This document shows positions 25,922 through 35,082 of a DNA stretch of 64,000 nucleotides, piece by piece. This stretch comes from Aeromonas rivipollensis (GTDB lineage Bacteria > Pseudomonadota > Gammaproteobacteria > Enterobacterales > Aeromonadaceae): NCBI RefSeq assembly GCF_037811135.1, contig NZ_CP149130.1, positions 2,166,501 to 2,230,500 on the forward strand. The letters run 5' to 3'. The notes below the pieces were generated by a model that worked only from the letters and a program-made list of their open reading frames with translations, was not told where the DNA came from and did not search any database. A program made the translations under genes and the position numbers. How positions within the stretch are numbered: position 1 is the stretch's first letter; each line of letters starts with the position of its first letter.

Positions 25922-26909
25922 TCAGATCGCACTTCCTTCGGTATTAATTTCAGATCGTTTTTGAACATGCTGTAGGGGGTCTGCCCCCATCATCCTGCCC
26001 TGATGTAGCCGCTGGGTTTTGTAGTGCTCCAAGTAGCTATTCAGGTCTGTTTGCATCTGCTCAATCGACTCATACCACGTTGTCCGCCCTTTGATACGGA
26101 AGTGTTCAATCAGCAGGATACGATGCTGCAGCTCGATAAAGCCGTTGCTTTGCGGCCTGTGTTTATTGGTTGTCCGCTATTCAATCCCCTCAAATTGCAG
26201 GAACAGCTCGTAGGGATAATGGTCAGGGTGCCCACAGAACTCGCGCCCGTTGTCCCACATGTGCTTCGTGAGCCTCGAAGAATGGCAGCACCGTTTCGTT
26301 GAGCACATGAACCGAGCTCACCGGCAGCTTGCTGGTTTAGAGCCGTCCCTAGGCCTGGCGGCTGTAGCAGCCCAACTCCCTTGAGCGCCCCCACGAAGAA
26401 GGTATCGACGCCACCAGTTCCCCGGTGTAGTGAACCTCAATCTGGCGTTCTTGAAACTCGGGGCTGAAGCGCTCGAGCAGGCGAATTTGCTCGTCATTGA
26501 GCTCAATCGTCTGCTCCCGATGGATTTTCTCGAGGCGCAACAAGCGATCCTGCTTGGAGAGCAGGTCGTGACGTTGCCACACGCCACGTATCCCATCGGC
26601 ACTGGCGTTGATGCCTTGCAGAGCGAGCTCTTGCGCCACCCGCAGCGGGCCGTGAGTAGGCTTGGTGAGGGAGTAATCGAGGATAGCCTGCTCAATCTCG
26701 GGATCGACCCGGTTGGGATGAGCCTCTTTACAGCCGGGCAGTTTGTCGAGCAAGCCCTCGGCGCCATAGGTCTGGTAGTTACGGCGGATTTCGTAGAACT
26801 GCTGGTGGCTGTAGCCGATGAGCTTGCAGGCTTTGCTGACGTTATTGAGCTCTTTGGAGATCTTTAGCAGACTGAGTTTGCGACGTGTTACTTTCTCGTT
26901 GGTGGTCAT
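25922..26909 (-). pseudogene. IS481-family transposase, decayed
   Basis: The N-terminal part is intact (MTTNEKVTRRKLSLLKISKE, helix-turn-helix, then RVDPEIEQAILDYSLTKPTH), but the frame shifts near 26410 at the start of the DDE domain, shifts again further on, and meets an in-frame TAG near 26180. Pieces of the catalytic core remain: PQSNGFIE (near 26140) and RTTWYESIEQMQTDL (near 26060). The insertion is no longer active. Exact ends of the IS could not be set by eye. It lies between the toxin fragments and the RES-Xre pair. Confidence 0.85.
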
Positions 26910-27053
26910 ATGGTGACTCCAGATAACACGGTAGGGGTTCCGTTTTGTTATCCGGTTTGAAACCGTATGACCACTCCCTTTTGTGGGCAACTACCAGGTG
27001 AATACCATCTCCATACACCCATTAAATTGGCAGGATTTATATGTTTTGGGTGG

Positions 27054-27746
27054 TCACTCCCCATAGAGCCTGATCTGCAGCACATTGGCGATGGCGCTGC
27101 CGTTCCAGTGGTACTCCAGATGCTGGGTCTGGTGGATTTTGGTGATAAGGCGGGGGCGGTAGAGCACGTAGCAGTCGTGGCCGTTGTGGCGCACCGAGTG
27201 GTAGTGGATGCCGTCCGCCCCGCCGCGCTTCTGCTCCCGTGCGAAGGCCTGGGACTGACCGTAGTCGGTGGCGTGATAGAGGGGGGAGGCGAGGTAATTA
27301 TCCCCCCGGATGTCGACCAGACGGGCGCAAAACTCGGTGTGCAGCACCCGCATCTGCAGCTTCTGGGGTGGTTCCTGGGTGTAGCCGAAGACCCGCTCCT
27401 GGTGATAGACGGTCTCTTTCACCGCGGTGTCGAGCAGGGGGGCGCAGTAGTAGCCGCCAAAGTCCCCCGTGGTGAAGCGGGCCCCCTCCGGATTGAGGTG
27501 GGTGAAGGCGGCCATCACATAGCTGCCACCGGCCAGTCCCACCAGCCAATCCTCTTTCGGTACTCGCGCCAGCTCCCCGGCCTCTTCCCGCAGGCGATCG
27601 TTGGTCAGGGCCTCGACGGCCCAGACCGCCTCCAGCTCGTCCGCGTTGGCCACGTCCTCATAGAGGCAGATGGGGGGATAGCGGCTCGGGATGATGCGAA
27701 AGGCCTGCTGATCCTGCAGCTCGCTCGATGGCGGCATCGCGGACAT
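27054..27746 (-). CDS. RES-domain toxin
   Basis: A 230-residue protein with a RES domain (named for conserved Arg-Glu-Ser). Visible are RIIPSRYPPICLYEDVANAD, the segment RFTTGDFGGYYCAPLLDTAV and ADGIHYHSVRHNG. RES toxins degrade cellular NAD+. The start codon overlaps the antitoxin stop by one base (TGATG on the minus strand), so expression is coupled. It is the second gene of the pair. Confidence 0.85.
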   Translation of the reverse strand: MSAMPPSSELQDQQAFRIIPSRYPPICLYEDVANADELEAVWAVEALTNDRLREEAGELARVPKEDWLVGLAGGSYVMAAFTHLNPEGARFTTGDFGGYYCAPLLDTAVKETVYHQERVFGYTQEPPQKLQMRVLHTEFCARLVDIRGDNYLASPLYHATDYGQSQAFAREQKRGGADGIHYHSVRHNGHDCYVLYRPRLITKIHQTQHLEYHWNGSAIANVLQIRLYGE

Positions 27747-28150
27747 CAGGCCATGCCTCCGCGCCAGGCGTGCAACCGGTTGGCCACCTCATAGAGATCG
27801 GCGACGCGGCCCCCCTGCATGACGTCCATGGCGCTGCGCCCGGCGAAGAAGGGGTGGCTGTTGGGCTTGCGCACCCAGCCGTAGATGCTCTCATCGACGC
27901 TGAACAGCACCCGCAGGCTCTTGTGGATGTTGAGGATGTAGCTCATCCGCTCCTGCAGATCGGCGCTGAGACGGATGCCGCCGCTCGCCTCCTTGTACTT
28001 GTTCAATGTCGAACGGGAAGAGATGCCGAGCAGTGTGAGTTGTTCATCCGTGCTGCACCGCCATTTATCCAGAATGCGAAACACCACCGGCAGCGCCTTG
28101 CTGGGATCGACGGCAGTGTCCCGGTGGTTGGCTTGTGCTGTGGCGACCAT
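27746..28150 (-). CDS. Xre/MbcA/ParS-type antitoxin partner of RES
   Basis: A 134-residue antitoxin. It has an N-terminal helix-turn-helix region (DEQLTLLGISSRSTLNKYKE) and a C-terminal toxin-binding domain (VDESIYGWVRKPNSHPFFAG and AMDVMQGGRVADLYEVANRL), the Xre-like plus DUF2384 layout. It should neutralise the RES toxin and repress their shared promoter. GGAGGAGCC precedes the start on the minus strand. Confidence 0.85.
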   Translation of the reverse strand: MVATAQANHRDTAVDPSKALPVVFRILDKWRCSTDEQLTLLGISSRSTLNKYKEASGGIRLSADLQERMSYILNIHKSLRVLFSVDESIYGWVRKPNSHPFFAGRSAMDVMQGGRVADLYEVANRLHAWRGGMA

Positions 28151-28224
28151 GGCTCCTCCTTATGGGTTGCATCGGGGCGAACCTCGGTGTGGGTTCGCCT
28201 TGTCCTCAGTATGGCGAAGTTGTC

Positions 28225-28242
28225 CATATATGTACATACATG
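28225..28242. promoter_or_regulatory. Candidate operator of the RES-Xre operon
   Basis: An 18-base near-palindrome, CATATATGTACATACATG, with a perfect TATGTACATA core, 75 bases before the antitoxin start. A repressor site for the antitoxin is inferred from symmetry and position. Confidence 0.5.
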
Positions 28243-28317
28243 TGGTATTTTGTTCACATCAGGACACGGGTAGAGAGGGTGCAAGGCGCGGCCTCCCATC
28301 GCTGGGCGGGCAAATGA

Positions 28318-28354
28318 CGAGAGGCCCCGCCAACCGGGTTGGCGGGGCCTCTCG
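28318..28354 (-). terminator. Long hairpin after tyrP, probable terminator
   Basis: CGAGAGGCCCCGCCAA (28318-28333) pairs with TTGGCGGGGCCTCTCG (28339-28354). On the minus strand TCATTTG follows, a weak T tract. It lies 25 bases after the tyrP stop. Confidence 0.65.
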
Positions 28355-28378
28355 CGAGCCGCAGGGAAAGGTCGCGAC

Positions 28379-29572
28379 TTAGAGCGCGGGCAACATGCCG
28401 AGGCTGACGCTCACCTGGACCCCGACGATCAGCACCCCCATGGCGCCAGCGAGTCCCAGTGCAACCACGCCGCCCGGGACGCGGTAATGGTGCGCCTCTG
28501 CCTGCTTGCGGCTCTGCCACACCAGGGCCACCGGCAGCAGCACCGCCAGCACCGCCAGGGCAATGGCGGCGTAACCCAGCGCCATGATGAAGCCCTGGGG
28601 GAAGTAGAGGGCAAACAACAGGGGGGGCACGAAGGTGATCATGCCGGTCTGGCTGCGGCCCTGCCAGTTGTCCTTGCGGCGGGTCACCTTGGCCATGAAA
28701 TCAAAGAGCCCGAGCGTCACCCCGAGGAAGGAGGTGGCGAGCGCGAGATCTGCGAACAGGTGCATCGCCTGATTGAAGGCGGGCCAGTTCACCAGGTTGC
28801 CGACGCTGGCGAGCAGGCTGTCGAGGGCCCCGCCGGTCTGGATCAGGCTCTGCTGGCCCAGCAGGCCGAGGATCGCCACCTGCCACAGCACATAGAGGAT
28901 GAGCGGCAGGGCTGAGCCCCACACAAAGACCCGGCGCAGTTGCTTGGGGCAATCGCCGAGGTAGAGCATGACGCTCGGGATGGAGCCGTGGAAGCCGAAC
29001 GAGGTGAAGATGACCGGCAGGCCTGCCAGCAGCAAACCCTGACCCAGCGGCATGGAGAGCAGATGTTGACCCTCGGCGCGGGGCAGCAGCAGCGCCAGCA
29101 CCCCTACCATGATCACCAGTTTGACGGTGAACATCAGCCGGTTGAGGTAATCCACCTGCCTGGTGCCGATGCACACCATGCCGCCGAACAGCAGGGTGAA
29201 GGCCCAGGCTGCCTGCTCCTGGCTGACTGTGGTGCCCGCATCGGCCAGCGCCTGGGCCAGCAGGCTGCTTCCGCCGCTGATGTAGGCGGAGGCCAGGGAG
29301 TAGAACAGCATCAGGATGCAGAAGGAGGCGATGCGCTTGCCCCAGGGGCCGAGCAGGTGATCCGCCAACTGGTGCAGGTACCACTTGCCGGTATTGAGGC
29401 TGGCCTCCACCTGCAGCATGGCGGTGAAGGCCATCAGGGCCCAGAGCCCGACCATCAGTAGCAGGGTGGCGGGGCCGCCGAGCGACGAGGAGGCCAGCGG
29501 CAGGGCGAGCATGCCGGCACCTATGGTGGTGCCGGCGATAAGCAGGGTGCAACCCAGGGTTTTGGTATTCAT
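28379..29572 (-). CDS. tyrP: Tyrosine-specific aromatic amino-acid permease
   Basis: A 397-residue membrane protein with about eleven helices, closely following E. coli TyrP: LLIAGTTIGAGMLALPLASS at the start, VIFTSFGFHGSIPSVMLYLG in the middle, HLFADLALATSFLGVTLGLF later. It imports tyrosine with protons. The start at 29572 is chosen by alignment; an ATG three codons upstream is also possible. A TyrR-like box lies upstream. Confidence 0.92.
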   Translation of the reverse strand: MNTKTLGCTLLIAGTTIGAGMLALPLASSSLGGPATLLLMVGLWALMAFTAMLQVEASLNTGKWYLHQLADHLLGPWGKRIASFCILMLFYSLASAYISGGSSLLAQALADAGTTVSQEQAAWAFTLLFGGMVCIGTRQVDYLNRLMFTVKLVIMVGVLALLLPRAEGQHLLSMPLGQGLLLAGLPVIFTSFGFHGSIPSVMLYLGDCPKQLRRVFVWGSALPLILYVLWQVAILGLLGQQSLIQTGGALDSLLASVGNLVNWPAFNQAMHLFADLALATSFLGVTLGLFDFMAKVTRRKDNWQGRSQTGMITFVPPLLFALYFPQGFIMALGYAAIALAVLAVLLPVALVWQSRKQAEAHHYRVPGGVVALGLAGAMGVLIVGVQVSVSLGMLPAL

Positions 29573-29705
29573 GGTGTCCATCCAGATAGAGAAACTGCGT
29601 ATTTACAAAAGCGTGCCAGTGGCGCTGTCGGCCGGGTGCCTCCGGGGTCGGGACCGGAGGCTAGCAATATCGGAGTGGACGCATCGTTACGAAAAACCCG
29701 TGGAT

Positions 29706-29723
29706 TGTAAAAGATGGTTGCCA
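29706..29723. promoter_or_regulatory. Possible TyrR box upstream of tyrP
   Basis: TGTAAA, six bases, then TTGCCA; the consensus is TGTAAA-N6-TTTACA, so the first half is perfect and the second matches four of six. It lies about 134 bases upstream of tyrP. TyrR control of tyrP is known in E. coli; for this site it is inference. Apart from this, the 303-base gap 29573-29875 shows no gene. Confidence 0.4.
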
Positions 29724-29875
29724 CGTTAACGGATCAAAATAGTGGAAACAAGCCTGAAAAGGCGGATTTTGTACTGCGAGGTGGCAGTGGGTGGAAATAA
29801 AAGATGACAGCAAGCGGTCTTGACTGGTGGAAAAGCGCGCCGGCGGGGCAGGAGACCGCCAGCGCGTGAGGGGCG

Positions 29876-30871
29876 TCAGCGGCGACGCTTGAGGGTGCGG
29901 CTCACATAGTGCAGACCACAGCGGTAGTGGCCGTTGATGGCCTCGAAGGCAAGGGTGAGGGCCTGGGCAGCCAGGGCGTCGTGCTGCTGGGGCAGTGAGT
30001 TGATGCCAAAGGGGAGGAAGTCCAGCAGCCGATCGTCCCCGAAAGTGGCCATGGCAATCCGGCTCATGTCGGCTTCCTGCTCCAGCAGATAGTCGAGCAC
30101 CCCCTCCATCAATATGTAGGAGGTGGCGACCAGCGCCTCGGGCAGTTGGCCGAGCCGCTGGTGCAGCTCCTTGATCAGGCGATAGCCCTCGGCGCGGGAG
30201 AAGTGGGCTCCCTCGCAGACATGGGGTGTCAGCGGTGCGGCGCTGGCGTGGCTGCTCAACGCCTGCTCGAAACCGGCGCGGCGCTCCTGGCTGATCGTGA
30301 GACCCGGCAGCGCTGTGATCAGGGCGACATGGCGAAGGGCGGGGGTGAGCAGGGAGGCGGTGAGATCGCAGCTCGCCTTCTGGTTTTCACTCGCCACGGT
30401 AATGAAATGGTCGGCGGCCAGGGCCCGGTCTATGGCCAGGATCTGCACACCATGGGTCTGCTGCTCCCGATAGAAAGGATCCGCCGGCGGCAGGCAGCTC
30501 GCCACCAGCAGCGCATCCACATGGCGGCTGACCAGCATCCGGGCCAGCTCCTTCTCGGTGTCCGGCTCGTCTTCCGAGCAGACGATCAGCAGCTGATAAC
30601 CCTGAGCCCGGGCGCCTTGCTCGAGGCGCTTGGCGAGCTTGGCGTAACTGGCGTTCTCAAGGTCCGGCAGGATGAAGCCCAGGGTCCTGGTCTGGCCGCC
30701 GCGCAGGGAGGCGGCGCGGCTGTCCGGCTGATAGTTGTGGGCCAGGACCACGGCCATCACCTTGTCACGGGTGGCCTGGCTGATGCGATATTGATCCGCC
30801 TTGCCGTTGATCACATAGCTGGCGGTGGTACGCGAGACACCGGCCAGGGCGGCGATTTCATCCAGTTTCAT
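29876..30871 (-). CDS. cra: Catabolite repressor/activator Cra (FruR), LacI family
   Basis: A 331-residue LacI-type regulator. The helix-turn-helix MKLDEIAALAGVSRTTASYV is nearly the E. coli Cra sequence, followed by the hinge and the effector domain (GFILPDLENASYAKLAKRLE; CSEDEPDTEKELA). Fructose-1-phosphate normally releases it from DNA. It is divergent from fruB with two matching operators between, so it likely controls both itself and fruBKA. The start at 30871 is the second of two adjacent ATG codons. Confidence 0.93.
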   Translation of the reverse strand: MKLDEIAALAGVSRTTASYVINGKADQYRISQATRDKVMAVVLAHNYQPDSRAASLRGGQTRTLGFILPDLENASYAKLAKRLEQGARAQGYQLLIVCSEDEPDTEKELARMLVSRHVDALLVASCLPPADPFYREQQTHGVQILAIDRALAADHFITVASENQKASCDLTASLLTPALRHVALITALPGLTISQERRAGFEQALSSHASAAPLTPHVCEGAHFSRAEGYRLIKELHQRLGQLPEALVATSYILMEGVLDYLLEQEADMSRIAMATFGDDRLLDFLPFGINSLPQQHDALAAQALTLAFEAINGHYRCGLHYVSRTLKRRR

Positions 30872-30987
30872 CATATTGGCTCTGTTTGAGTTGCAAGGCC
30901 CGCGACGGTTTCAGGTGGGGGCACCGAAAAGTGTGCGCGGGATCATATCATTGAAAAGCACTCTCAGTGGGATCTTGAACAATTGGC

Positions 30988-30999
30988 TGAAACGATTCA
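30988..30999. promoter_or_regulatory. Cra operator 1 (cra-fruB intergenic)
   Basis: TGAAACGATTCA flanked as GCTGAAACGATTCAG, matching the Cra consensus (TGAAACGTTTCA type). It is the cra-proximal site of two. Confidence 0.85.
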
Positions 31000-31012
31000 G
31001 TCTGAGTGTAAG

Positions 31013-31024
31013 TGAAACGATTCA
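31013..31024. promoter_or_regulatory. Cra operator 2 (cra-fruB intergenic)
   Basis: A second TGAAACGATTCA, identical over 12 bases and 25 bases from the first in the same orientation, flanked as GTGAAACGATTCAGC. Two spaced sites fit the paired Cra operators seen before fru operons. Confidence 0.85.
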
Positions 31025-31180
31025 GCTTGTCAGTAAGCGATGAATGTTCGACCAGGAAATGCCGCAGCGGCCTACCTGGGGGAAGATTCCCGTCTATTGT
31101 CAGCAGGCAAATTACCCGAAATCCAAGTTGAGTTGAGCCGGTGTGCCGCGAGGCGAAGCCGGACCTGATGGAGAATCTCT

Positions 31181-32281
31181 ATGTTGAAGTTGGCGCGACA
31201 GCAAATCCTGCTGGGACAATCGGTGACGACCAAGGCGGACGCCATCGCCCTGCTGGCAGGCAAATTGACCGAAGCGGGTCTGGTGGAAGCCGGTTATGTG
31301 GACGGCATGCTGGCGCGGGAAGCCCAGCACGCCACCTACCTTGGCAGCGGCATCGCCATTCCTCACGGCACCACGGACACCCGCCATCTGGTCAAGAGCA
31401 CCGGTGTCATGGTGGCCCAGTTCCCCCAGGGCATCGAGTGGGATGAGGGGCAGACTGCCTATGTGGCCATCGGCATCGCCGCCAAGTCCGACGAGCATCT
31501 GGGCATCTTGCGCCAGCTCACCCATGTGCTGGGTGACGAGCAGGCAGCCGCGCAATTGAGAGAGGCCACAGATGAAGAGACCATCATCAACATCCTGACC
31601 GGCGCAACCGCGGCCAAAGAGGTGCAATATCTGCCCCTGGCGGACTTCCCGGCCGACGATCGCGACCAGCTGCTGCTGGGGGCCGCCGCCCGCGCCAAAT
31701 CCGCCGGCTGGGGGGAGGCTGCCATGGTGACTTCCCTGCTGGCAAGCGAGCCCGCCTATCTGGGGGATGGCGTCTGGCTGGCCCGTACGCAAGCGGCCCA
31801 GACCGGCTGGGTGTTGGCGACCCCGAGCAACGCGCTCGGCGCAGGAGATCTGCCCGTCAGCGCCCTGTTGCTGCTGTGCGCCGCAGACAGCAGCCATCTG
31901 CCCCAGCTGGAGAACCTGGCCAAGTTGGCTGGCGCCGGTCAGCTCGGGACGCTCGCGGGCAGCGACGGATTGGCCATGCTGCAATCGGGCCCGGCCAGCG
32001 GTCTCTCCGACACCTTCACCATCATCAACCCCCATGGTCTGCACGCCCGCCCGGGCGCCATGCTGGTCAAGGTGGCCAAGGAGTTTGCATCCGACATCCG
32101 GGTGGCGAATCTGGATGGCAGCGGCGAAGCCGTCTCCGCCAAGAGCCTGATGAAGGTCATCGGCCTTGGGGTCAAGTGCGGTCACCGTCTCGCCTTCCGT
32201 GCCGAAGGGGCGGATGCCGAGGCTGCCCTCAAGGGCATAGGCGAGGCCATTGCCGCCGGTCTGGGCGAGGGGGCGCACTGA
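31181..32281 (+). CDS. fruB: Fructose PTS diphosphoryl transfer protein (EIIA-M-HPr)
   Basis: A 366-residue fusion. The N-terminal EIIA-fru domain (about 1-145) has the phosphorylated His62 in GSGIAIPHGT; a central M domain follows; the C-terminal HPr domain (about 275-366) has His288 in NPHGLHARPGAM. It takes phosphate from enzyme I and hands it to FruA. The stop overlaps the fruK start by one base (TGATG), so the operon is tightly coupled. Confidence 0.96.
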   Translation: MLKLARQQILLGQSVTTKADAIALLAGKLTEAGLVEAGYVDGMLAREAQHATYLGSGIAIPHGTTDTRHLVKSTGVMVAQFPQGIEWDEGQTAYVAIGIAAKSDEHLGILRQLTHVLGDEQAAAQLREATDEETIINILTGATAAKEVQYLPLADFPADDRDQLLLGAAARAKSAGWGEAAMVTSLLASEPAYLGDGVWLARTQAAQTGWVLATPSNALGAGDLPVSALLLLCAADSSHLPQLENLAKLAGAGQLGTLAGSDGLAMLQSGPASGLSDTFTIINPHGLHARPGAMLVKVAKEFASDIRVANLDGSGEAVSAKSLMKVIGLGVKCGHRLAFRAEGADAEAALKGIGEAIAAGLGEGAH

Positions 32282-33270
32282 TGGACATAGTCACCATCAC
32301 CCTCAATCCCGCGCTGGATCTCACCACCCGCCTGGGCGCCATGAGCCTGGGGGAGGTGAACCTGGTGAGCGAGGCTTCCTTGCGCGCCGCAGGCAAGGGG
32401 ATCAACGTCGCCATGGTCCTGAAAGATCTCGGCCGTGACGTGGGTCTGACCGGCTGGCTCGGGGCTGACAACCAGCAGGGCTTCGTCTCCCTCTTTGCCG
32501 AACGCTCACTGGCCGATCACTTCGTGCGTGTGGCGGGCAGCACCCGCATCAACGTCAAGATTTCCGAGCAATCGGGCCGGGTCACGGATCTCAATCTGCC
32601 GGGGCTTGAGGTGCACCAGGCGGAAGTGGCCGCGCTGGAGGCCGAGATAGAGAAACTGGCACCGCGCGCCGACTGGTTCGTGCTGGCGGGCAGCCTGCCC
32701 AAGGGGGTCGAGCCTGGCTACTGCGCCAAGCTCATCAGCCTGCTCAAGGCCAAGGGCAAGCAGGTGATCTTCGATTGCAGCGGCGCGGCCCTGAGCGAGG
32801 GCATCAAGGCGGCGCCGACCCTGGTCAAGCCCAATCTGGAAGAACTTGAGCAATGGGCAGGTCGCCCCATCAAGACCCTGAGCGATCAGGCCGACTGCGC
32901 CCGTGCCCTGCAGGCCGCCGGTATCCCCCATGTGGTGATCTCCAATGGTGCCGACGGCCTCATCTGGTTTGCGCCCGATGCCGTCTGGCAGGCCATTCCG
33001 CCGCGCATGAAGGTCGTCAGCACTGTGGGTGCCGGCGACTCCCTGGTGGCGGGGCTGGCCCATGGTCTGAGCCTTGGCTGGGCGCCGGAGCAGACCCTGC
33101 GCCTGGCCACCGCCGTCTCTGCCCTGGCGGTGAGCCAGGTAGCGGTCGGCTTTGACGATATCAAGGTGCTCACCCCCTTACTCGAGCAGGTGCGCGTGCA
33201 GCGTCTGGATGACCTGGCACCGGCTCAATCCAATCCCCTTTCGATGACACACTCAGGAGATGCCCAATGA
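32281..33270 (+). CDS. fruK: 1-phosphofructokinase
   Basis: A 329-residue PfkB-family kinase that makes fructose-1,6-bisphosphate from fructose-1-phosphate. It begins MDIVTITLNPALDLTTRLGA, has LRAAGKGINVAMVLKDLG and the catalytic loop VSTVGAGDSLVAGLAHGLS. It is slightly longer than E. coli FruK at the C-terminus. Its stop overlaps the fruA start (ATGA). Confidence 0.96.
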   Translation: MDIVTITLNPALDLTTRLGAMSLGEVNLVSEASLRAAGKGINVAMVLKDLGRDVGLTGWLGADNQQGFVSLFAERSLADHFVRVAGSTRINVKISEQSGRVTDLNLPGLEVHQAEVAALEAEIEKLAPRADWFVLAGSLPKGVEPGYCAKLISLLKAKGKQVIFDCSGAALSEGIKAAPTLVKPNLEELEQWAGRPIKTLSDQADCARALQAAGIPHVVISNGADGLIWFAPDAVWQAIPPRMKVVSTVGAGDSLVAGLAHGLSLGWAPEQTLRLATAVSALAVSQVAVGFDDIKVLTPLLEQVRVQRLDDLAPAQSNPLSMTHSGDAQ

Positions 33271-35003
33271 AAGCAATTCTGGTTACGGCTTGCCCGGCGG
33301 GCATTGCCACCAGCTTTCTCGCTGCAAAACGGATAGAACAGCAGGCCAAGCTGGCGGGCTGGGAGCTCACCCTCGACGTCGGCTCCAGCGTGCAGCCCCG
33401 TCAGGTTCCCTCGAAAGAGCAGATTGCCGCCGCCGAACTGGTGCTGGTAGTCGCTAGTGCCCCTGTGGATCTCGCCGCCTATGACGGCAAGCGCCTCTAT
33501 CAGGGCAGCATGGATCTGGCGCTGCAGGATCCGGCCGCCCTGCTGGAAGCCGCCGCGAGCGGTGCCAGCCTCTATCGCCACCAGGCCGCGCCCGTCGTTG
33601 CCACTGCCGCTCCCAAGGCGGCCACCGGTGCCAAGCGCATAGTCGCCGTCACCGCCTGCCCGACCGGCGTGGCCCACACCTTTATGTCGGCGGAAGCGCT
33701 GGAGACCATGGCCAAGCAGCTGGGTCACCAGATCCGTGTCGAAACCCAGGGTTCGGTCGGTGCCCAGAATGCCCTGACCGCCGATGAGATAGCCGCCGCC
33801 GATCTGGTGTTCCTCGCCACCGACATCGAAGTGGACATGGCCCGCTTCGATGGCAAGCCCGTCTATCGCACCAGCACGGGGGCTGCGCTCAAGAAGACCC
33901 GCGCCGAGCTCGACAAGGCGTGGACAGAGGCGAAGACCTATCGCCACAGCGGCGCCGCCGCGGCCAAGAAAGAGGAGAAGGCTGGCCCCTACAAGCACCT
34001 GCTGACCGGTGTCTCCTTCATGCTGCCCATGGTGGTGGCCGGTGGCCTTATCATCGCGCTCTCCTTCATCTTCGGCATAGAGGCGTTCAAGGAAGAGGGC
34101 ACCCTGGCGGCGGCCCTGATGAAGATTGGCGGCGGCTCCGCCTTCGCCCTGATGATCCCGGTGCTGGCCGGCTACATTGCCTACTCCATCGCCGACCGTC
34201 CGGGTCTCGCCCCCGGCATGATTGGCGGTATGCTGGCAAGTTCGCTGGGCGCCGGCTTCCTCGGTGGCATAGTCGCCGGTTTCCTCGCCGGTTACAGTGC
34301 CAAGTACCTGAGCGACAAGGTGCGCCTGCCGGTGACCCTGGAAGCGCTCAAGCCCATCCTCATCATTCCGCTCTTTGCCAGCCTGTTTACCGGCCTGGTG
34401 ATGATCTACGTGGTGGGCGGCCCGGTTGCCGGCATCATGAACGCCATGACAGAGTTCCTCAACAACATGGGCTCCGCCAACGCCGTGCTGCTGGGTGTCA
34501 TCATCGGCGCCATGATGTGCTTCGACATGGGTGGTCCGGTCAACAAGGCGGCCTACGCCTTCGGGGTCGGCCTGCTCGCCTCCAAGACCTATGCCCCCAT
34601 GGCTGCCGTGATGGCCGCCGGCATGGTGCCGGCCCTGGGGATGGGGATAGCCACCTTCCTGGCCAGCAAGAAGTTCATCAAGGCGGAGCAGGAAGCGGGC
34701 AAGGCCTCCTTCGTGCTGGGTCTGTGCTTCATCTCCGAGGGGGCCATTCCCTTCGCGGCCAAGGATCCGATGCGGGTGATCCCGGCCTGCATGGTGGGCG
34801 GTGCCCTGACCGGTGCGCTCTCCATGCTGTTCGGCTGCGAGCTGGTGGCGCCCCACGGCGGCCTGTTCGTGCTCTTCATCCCGAACGCCATCAGCCACGT
34901 GATGATGTATATCGTGGCGATTGCGGCGGGGTCGCTGTTGACCGGCGTCTCCTACGCCATGCTCAAGCGCGGCGAGGAGCAGGCCAAGCTGGCAACGGCC
35001 TGA
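33267..35003 (+). CDS. fruA: Fructose-specific PTS enzyme EIIB'BC
   Basis: A 578-residue membrane transporter that phosphorylates fructose to fructose-1-phosphate during uptake. Two EIIB domains are seen: residues 1-100 (ILVTACPAGIATSFLAAKRI) and 125-220 (IVAVTACPTGVAHTFMSAEA, with the phosphocysteine), then the EIIC domain from about 245 with multiple helices (PYKHLLTGVSFMLPMVVAGG; MMCFDMGGPVNKAAYAFG). Last gene of the operon. Confidence 0.96.
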   Translation: MKAILVTACPAGIATSFLAAKRIEQQAKLAGWELTLDVGSSVQPRQVPSKEQIAAAELVLVVASAPVDLAAYDGKRLYQGSMDLALQDPAALLEAAASGASLYRHQAAPVVATAAPKAATGAKRIVAVTACPTGVAHTFMSAEALETMAKQLGHQIRVETQGSVGAQNALTADEIAAADLVFLATDIEVDMARFDGKPVYRTSTGAALKKTRAELDKAWTEAKTYRHSGAAAAKKEEKAGPYKHLLTGVSFMLPMVVAGGLIIALSFIFGIEAFKEEGTLAAALMKIGGGSAFALMIPVLAGYIAYSIADRPGLAPGMIGGMLASSLGAGFLGGIVAGFLAGYSAKYLSDKVRLPVTLEALKPILIIPLFASLFTGLVMIYVVGGPVAGIMNAMTEFLNNMGSANAVLLGVIIGAMMCFDMGGPVNKAAYAFGVGLLASKTYAPMAAVMAAGMVPALGMGIATFLASKKFIKAEQEAGKASFVLGLCFISEGAIPFAAKDPMRVIPACMVGGALTGALSMLFGCELVAPHGGLFVLFIPNAISHVMMYIVAIAAGSLLTGVSYAMLKRGEEQAKLATA

Positions 35004-35025
35004 CTGGTTCCATCTGATGAATGAC

Positions 35026-35053
35026 AAGGCGGCCTGCGGGCCGCCTTTTGTTT
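35026..35053 (+). terminator. Terminator of fruBKA
   Basis: AAGGCGGCC (35026-35034) pairs with GGCCGCCTT (35039-35047), followed by TTGTTTT. Confidence 0.85.
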
Positions 35054-35082
35054 TGGTGGGCAGAAGGAGGGCAGGGAAGGGG

